The position numbers and the translations under genes are program-made. The notes beneath the pieces are model-generated. The model was given only the letters and a program-made list of their open reading frames with translations, had not been told where the DNA came from and searched no databases. A stretch of DNA of 64,000 nucleotides from Nitrincola salilacus. Lineage in GTDB: Bacteria; Pseudomonadota; Gammaproteobacteria; Pseudomonadales; Balneatricaceae. The stretch lies in assembly GCF_046271865.1 (NCBI RefSeq), contig NZ_CP176580.1:3534001-3598000 (forward strand), given 5' to 3'. Of the stretch, positions 62,562 to 64,000 are shown in pieces. The number at the start of each line of letters is the position of its first letter. Position 1 is the stretch's first letter.

Positions 62562-63677
62562 TCACTCTGTTGACACAGAAACATGATGCCCATGACTCTT
62601 GAGCAGTGCGTGGCGTTTTGCTTGATCGAGATCATGTGCCACCATTTCAGAACACATTTCCTGCACTGTGATTTCTGGCTCCCAGCCCAGTTTCTCTTTC
62701 GCCATTGTGGGGTCACCGAGCAAGGTTTCCACTTCAGCGGGCCGGAAATAGCGAGGATCGACCTTCAGGATCACGTCACCAGCCTTCACTGCTGGCGCGT
62801 TTTCACCGTTAACCGATTCTACTACGGCCTGCTCTTCAACTCCTTCGCCTTCAAAACGGAGCTTAATACCAAGCTCTTCAGCGGACCATTGTACGAATTG
62901 CCGAACCGTATACTGCTTACCCGTAGCGATTACAAAATCTTCAGGCTGCTCCTGTTGAAGCATTAACCACTGCATACGAACATAATCCTTGGCATGCCCC
63001 CAGTCGCGTAGAGCATCCATATTTCCCAAATACAAGCAATTTTCCAAACCTTGCGCGATATTTGCCAGGCCTCGCGTGATCTTGCGAGTTACAAATGTTT
63101 CTCCACGACGTGGAGACTCGTGGTTAAACAGAATACCATTACACGCATACATCCCGTAGGATTCACGGTAGTTCACCGTTATCCAATAAGCATACAGCTT
63201 GGCGACAGCATATGGTGAGCGAGGATAGAAAGGAGTAGTTTCTTTCTGAGGAGTTTCTTGAACTAAGCCGTACAACTCAGATGTGGAGGCTTGATAAAAA
63301 CGAGTCTTATTTATCAATCCACAAATACGAATAGCCTCTAACAGTCGCAGAGTACCGATAGCATCAATATCTGCCGTGTATTCCGGAGACTCAAAAGACA
63401 CAGCAACATGAGATTGAGCCGCCAAATTGTATACCTCATCAGGCTGAACTTCCTGAATTATACGAATAATGTTCGTAGCATCTGACAAGTCACCATAGTG
63501 AAGTATAAAGTGCTGATTCTCTACATGAGGATCTTCGTAAATATGATCTACACGTTGAGTATTGAATAGAGAAGCTCTTCTCTTAATACCATGGACTTCA
63601 TAACCCATTTCCAGCAAAATTTCCGCCAAATACGATCCATCTTGACCGGTAACACCAGTAATCAAAGCTTTTTTCAT
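62562..63677 (-). CDS. gmd: GDP-mannose 4,6-dehydratase
   Basis: About 371 residues. KKALITGVTGQDGSYLAEIL is the NADP-binding start (core TGVTGQDGSYLAE), STSELYG, YAVAKLYAYWIT the catalytic Tyr-Lys, and HESPRRGETFVTRKITR the GDP-binding segment. It converts GDP-mannose to GDP-4-keto-6-deoxymannose, the substrate of ColD. The ATG at 63677 is chosen over a GTG four codons upstream. It is the first gene of the visible minus-strand operon and has a 300-base non-coding leader. Confidence 0.97.
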   Translation of the reverse strand: MKKALITGVTGQDGSYLAEILLEMGYEVHGIKRRASLFNTQRVDHIYEDPHVENQHFILHYGDLSDATNIIRIIQEVQPDEVYNLAAQSHVAVSFESPEYTADIDAIGTLRLLEAIRICGLINKTRFYQASTSELYGLVQETPQKETTPFYPRSPYAVAKLYAYWITVNYRESYGMYACNGILFNHESPRRGETFVTRKITRGLANIAQGLENCLYLGNMDALRDWGHAKDYVRMQWLMLQQEQPEDFVIATGKQYTVRQFVQWSAEELGIKLRFEGEGVEEQAVVESVNGENAPAVKAGDVILKVDPRYFRPAEVETLLGDPTMAKEKLGWEPEITVQEMCSEMVAHDLDQAKRHALLKSHGHHVSVSTE

Positions 63678-64000
63678 CGTCAAACCCACGCCTATTTTTT
63701 AAGCCAATCAACTTTTCAACTCTCGAACCTGAATCCGTGACTTAGTCCGTTGCTCGGCATTACCGGAAATTTTCTGTTTAAATTTTCCGACTTCGCTCTT
63801 TAAAATGGCTGATTTTATCCGCTATCAAGCTTCATTCGGTACTCCTTTTGAGCTCAATCTGATCATTTAGTGATCAATAGTTACGTTTTCCCGAGCGGTA
63901 CCCCCGGTTGCTCTCGCCATCGGTCTCAGTTAGATCGCTCAAGCCTGATCGGCTCAGTTCAACAGCAGGTGTAACTGCCTGTAAGCGTTGAAGCCTGGGC
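63678..64000 (-). other. Non-coding leader region upstream of gmd
   Basis: No gene is visible. On the minus strand, AAAGGAG followed six bases later by ATG AAG CTT GAT AGC GGA TAA (63835 down to 63815) forms a six-codon open frame with an ideal ribosome-binding site. Downstream of it CGGAAAATTT (63789-63780) and AAAATTTCCG (63773-63764) form a ten-base stem with one mismatch and a six-base loop. A TGATCA-TTTAG-TGATCA inverted repeat lies at 63860-63876. No JUMPstart/ops element and no convincing promoter were found. Confidence 0.55.

Overview
The window is a chromosomal segment of a gammaproteobacterium, most likely a marine Oceanospirillales-type organism. Gene orders rng-yhdP-nitrilase, mreBCD-maf, gatCAB, amgK-murU-djlA and lptD-surA-pdxA-rsmA-apaG are those of Pseudomonas/Oceanospirillum-like genomes. 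The species cannot be fixed from the sequence alone.

Positions 1-32600 are mostly housekeeping. A minus-strand cell-shape and envelope block runs mreB-mreC-mreD-maf-rng-yhdP-nitrilase (8549 down to 1), divergent from gatC-gatA-gatB (8751-12009). Then come bfd, gph/rpe, a DUF3530 protein, djlA/murU/amgK (peptidoglycan recycling), and the divergent lptD-surA-pdxA-rsmA-apaG run (outer-membrane biogenesis and RNA modification). A MotA/MotB-type stator operon ends in a PilZ gene. It is followed by an initiator tRNA with a damaged tandem copy, the metNIQ methionine importer, a membrane diguanylate cyclase and an MBL-fold hydrolase.

From 32700 to the end the window becomes accessory. A DUF6088/AbiEii toxin-antitoxin pair borders a roughly 30-kb minus-strand glycan locus. 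The upstream end of that locus (63677 down to 58544) makes a nucleotide sugar: gmd, colC, colD with its diagnostic His188, gmm and manC, pointing to GDP-L-colitose. FkbM methyltransferase and pgm follow, then a set of large modular glycan proteins: a GT2/GT4 double glycosyltransferase, a WbsX-RgpF fusion, a tandem-GT2 protein, a methyltransferase/P-loop fusion, a GT-B protein and KpsC (Kdo transferase). Four of these proteins share a short repeat with a YPDV core, and two of those four also carry a coiled coil with a QLHxVQEELE-type motif. This shared-module set is the most unusual feature of the window.

The glycan locus is punctuated by small conflict or mobile cassettes: a zeta-toxin module broken by an internal deletion, an AT-rich DUF2335 pair, an ImmA/IrrE-protease pair inserted between flanking 45-bp repeats together with a scrap of the neighbouring glycosyltransferase gene, an IS5 copy landed exactly on the manC stop codon, and an ISAs1 remnant. 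No Wzx/Wzy or ABC exporter is present, so the locus probably continues past position 64000.
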